NCBI GenBank assembly: GCA_035771175.1
Contig: CM069592.1
Coordinates: 37,712,198-37,776,197 of the forward strand
Source: Paratinospora sagittata
Lineage: Eukaryota > Streptophyta > Magnoliopsida > Ranunculales > Menispermaceae
Direction of reading: 5' to 3'
Length of the DNA stretch: 64,000 nt
Shown: piece after piece, positions 61,022 to 64,000 of the stretch
How positions within the stretch are numbered: position 1 is the stretch's first letter
Layout: each line of letters begins with the position of its first letter
Made by a program: the position numbers and the translations under genes
Notes under the pieces: generated by a model
The model's input: the letters and a program-made list of their open reading frames with translations, nothing else
What the model was told of the DNA's origin: nothing
Database searches by the model: none

Positions 61022-63946
61022 AATTTTTTATCATTCTTGGTGGTGTGGGTGGGATTTTTATATTTTTTTAAACTTTTGTTCTGGATTGATATTTTGTGGG
61101 AATTTTATATGGGTATTGTTGTGTTGGTTTTGGTGGTTTTGTTGTATTTTTTTTTTGGATCTTTTTCACTATTTTGTTGTAGTTTCATGTGGTTTGGTGA
61201 TGATACTCTTGATAAGATTGTTTCCCTTTTGTTGGTAAAAAATATTGTGAGTACTGTTTGATGAGAATAATGGATTCTATTCAATTCATGAGCTTACCAA
61301 TCCTGTATTTCTTAGTTGTTGGAAGCTTGTTTTGACTCTGTTTTATAATAAGTTGTAAGCACCAATGGTATACGTAGGTTGGGCTGTTCTGAATGATTCT
61401 ATGAATCTAGCGGATATGAAGCAAAGCCCATAATCTTACTTTGTAAATCTTTGTTTGGTTTAGTGTTATATGTTGAATTTTAACATCAGTAACCAATATT
61501 GTGTATTTTTTCTAATCCATTAATATCAAGTTTTGCTAGATATTGCTATTTATTTGTCATAGTAGGTTTAGTTGCAATTTGTTTGATAATAAATGCTTCA
61601 CTGTTATCATTCATCCTTGAAAAGGGGATGGATGAGATTATTATTGGTGCAAAATTTGTTAGTGATCTCGGGTCCAGTTGAGTGTTTCATTTGGGAACTT
61701 TGCAGTGAATATATACCTTTTAGGAGTTTTTAGGTAGGATAATTGCAGCAATGGAGCAAGGTCTTCCCAGAAGAGTATGGATTAGAATCTCTGGTTATCC
61801 CAATAGAACAAGGGATAAGGGTGTGCATTCATTGAACCTAAAAAAATCTTCTAGATTGGAATCAATTATATTGGAGAGTGGTAGTCTCTGATTTATTAGT
61901 GCTGCTTGAGTCAGAGTGTGTTATGAATGGTGTCCTAGCGCTTTAAATTCAATTGACTCTTGAACTATTGTTTAGCTGGTCCAACAGCTCTCACCTTATG
62001 TTGGAAAAGGGAATTGTTATACTTGTTAGGACCTCGATAAAGGTTTTAAGAATACCCTCGGGAAGTGAACTACTAAAGCGCCAAAATCCCTTGGATCAAT
62101 ATAGTCATCCAATATGGATACTGTAACTTAGAAACCACTCAACCTAAAAGCTATAGTTATCAGAGAGATAGAAAGAGAGACTTGATCTGACCTCTTACAA
62201 AACCAAAGTTTTGATATTATGTTAGAAACCACTCAACCCAAAAATTATAGCCATCAAATAAAGGCCTCAATTCATATCAAGCTATCATTAACATATACCA
62301 GTTATATGTAGATCATATTATTAGAATCAAGGAGGGGATTTTGTTTGGATATATCCTCATTTCAAGAAAAGTAAGGACCAATGCCTTTTTCTTTATAGGT
62401 ACATGGAGGGGGCTTGTCCGAATGTGTAACTTCATACGTTGCGTGTCCTAGTCGAACCATTGTGTTGTACAAAAGACATTCCCTTGTTCTTGATGATATT
62501 TGATCATTTTGTTTTTTTGTGTGTGTGCAACCTTTTATTCTTTCACTTTCGCTTTAACATTGCTTACTTCTTTGCATAACATTACTTCTATGCAAGTGTC
62601 ATATCTCTATTGATGTACTTGTTGTGAAATCAATTTCTTGTCTGTGAAAATATCTCTATTAAGCCCCCAAAATCTCTATTTAAGGGAGCATAATGAATGA
62701 AGGGTGTTGGGTGTTTGATGTTTTCATCAACTGTGATATGGTTGTTAAGGGGAATTTGATTACACCTTTTGTTTGTATTGAAAAGATAATAACTAGTCCA
62801 GCTACCTACTGCAGAATGGAAGCTTTTATGATGGTGAGAACTACACATTTATTTGAAGTATCATAAAAGAAGGCGGTTCTGGGATCGGTTGGACCACACA
62901 TAAAGAGGAAATTAGCAGTGCTAGAGCTAGCATTTAGATTCAGGAATCTCTCTTGATACTACGGTTTGGTGCTGCCGCCCAGGTAGCAGCAGAGGATGGA
63001 AGAAAGAATAACAAAAGGAAATTTATACAAAGCTTGTGTACAAATTCTTAAAATTACTAGTATTGAGGCAGGAAATGTGCATGTGTGGAAGAATGTGTTA
63101 TTAGCCTCAGAGATAGTGAAAGCACAGATTAATTGCTAAACAAGTTATTTTGGGGAACCTGAGGATGTATAATTCCTAATTCTCTCTTTTGTTTTGTATT
63201 CTTTGCTCACCAAGCTGATTATTAATGGATTTACGGTTTGTCCTATTTTAGATTTTTTTTTAAAAAAAATCTCTTCTCAGGTCCCCATTTTGTAAACAAC
63301 TGTATTGTTAATATTTATTTTGGTTCTGATTAATCAGACTACCAAATAATGCTCTCTTGATAATAAGGTTGCGTTTGTAATTTAAAAATTAAAATATAAC
63401 TTAAAAAAGTAAAAATTTAAAATATAACATTTTATTATTTTTTAAAAGTAACATGTTTTTTTTATAAATTTTTAAAAATTATTTATGAGTTTTAACACTA
63501 AATGCGTTTCAAACACAACTTAAAGGACCGATCAAATCTTTAAGCTCAATTACGTGCATAATTCCAACCAATGGCACCAAAAGAAATAGACCCAATACAC
63601 ATTTTCTATTGAGAAATGTCATGAAAATTGAAAATCACACAAATTAAAAATTACACACTAATTGTAACAAATATAATAATAGAAAGAGTGTATTTAATTA
63701 TATTAAAATTATAAATTTAATGTGACTAATTTATAGTACTTAGTGTATTATTTTCAATCAGTTTTATATTTATTATTTGGACGATGTAGTGGGTAAGGGA
63801 ATTGAAAACCATTAATGAAGTTTGGTTGTCAACACAGGAATTAAAAGCCAAGATGTCGGTGGACATTGGAGGAGGAGGATGCATTAAAATAAACAGAAGA
63901 GAGTAGCAGATGCGAGAGGATAAGGAGTATCGTATAGTTGGTGGGA
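61022..63946. other. 3' UTR of the membrane protein gene and intergenic DNA
   Basis: The first 250-450 bp, T/G-rich, are probably 3' UTR. Around 62130-62300 two copies of a phrase like aaccactcaacc-aaaa-ctatag--atca occur; similar phrases are found near 28262 and 28400, so this is a dispersed repeat, perhaps from LTR retrotransposons. No gene is recognised. Confidence 0.45.
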
Positions 63947-64000
63947 ATGGCTGCGTGTAAAGAAAGTCACAGATTAATTGATACTGTACAAGACATCACT
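63947..64000 (+). CDS. Possible start of a gene cut by the window edge
   Basis: ATGGCTGCGTGTAAAG opens 18 codons (MAACKESHRLIDTVQDIT) to the end of the window with no stop. The context (gggaATGGC) fits a plant start site and the preceding 100 bp is purine-rich, like a 5' UTR. No family can be assigned from so little sequence, and chance is a serious alternative. Confidence 0.3.
   Translation, partial: MAACKESHRLIDTVQDIT

Overview
This window is nuclear DNA from a flowering plant, almost certainly a eudicot. It is AT-rich. The genes are widely spaced and split by GT-AG introns, and they encode plant-specific families (LAZY1/IGT, WRKY, MIKC MADS-box, a mitochondrial gamma-carbonic-anhydrase-like complex I subunit). 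The intergenic and intronic space is packed with plant transposable elements. I cannot name the species from sequence alone.

Layout, left to right. 1-5 kb: gene-poor; it holds a reverse-strand SINE with clear target-site duplications (TSDs) and a decayed COBRA-like pseudogene. 5.1-8.9 kb: a complete five-exon LAZY1 gene (+), whose last exon encodes only the C-terminal EAR-like motif. 10.0-17.5 kb: a complete ten-exon ABCI11/NAP14-type chloroplast ABC ATPase (-), with three SINE copies and a 542-bp hAT MITE in its introns and one apparent GC-AG intron. 19.0-25.7 kb: a Ty1/copia element (-) with a large internal deletion, into whose gag gene two related ~2.2-kb solo LTRs inserted independently about 40 bp apart. 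25.7-31 kb: AT-rich intergenic DNA with MITE relics. 31.0-33.4 kb: a two-exon group IIc WRKY gene of the WRKY75/24/56 type (+). 35.2-35.8 kb: a one-exon tail-anchored protein (-). 36.9-40.6 kb: a two-exon mitochondrial gamma-CAL gene (-) with a 3-kb intron. 42.6-43.0 kb: a small conserved-looking one-exon protein (+). 43.4-48.3 kb: an eight-exon MIKC MADS-box gene, TM8-like (-). 48-60 kb: a gene desert with SINEs, a non-autonomous CACTA element carrying a SINE in its terminal region, a Harbinger-type MITE and a second 542-bp hAT MITE. 60.6-61.0 kb: a one-exon two-pass membrane protein (+). The last 50 bases may open a further gene.

The genes do not form a pathway; this is ordinary gene order in a plant chromosome. 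The most informative biology is the LAZY1 gene (gravitropism and branch angle), the TM8-type MADS gene, and the layered transposon history, much of which can be read from target-site duplications. I found no CRISPR, operon, tRNA or rRNA gene, and no clearly new system.
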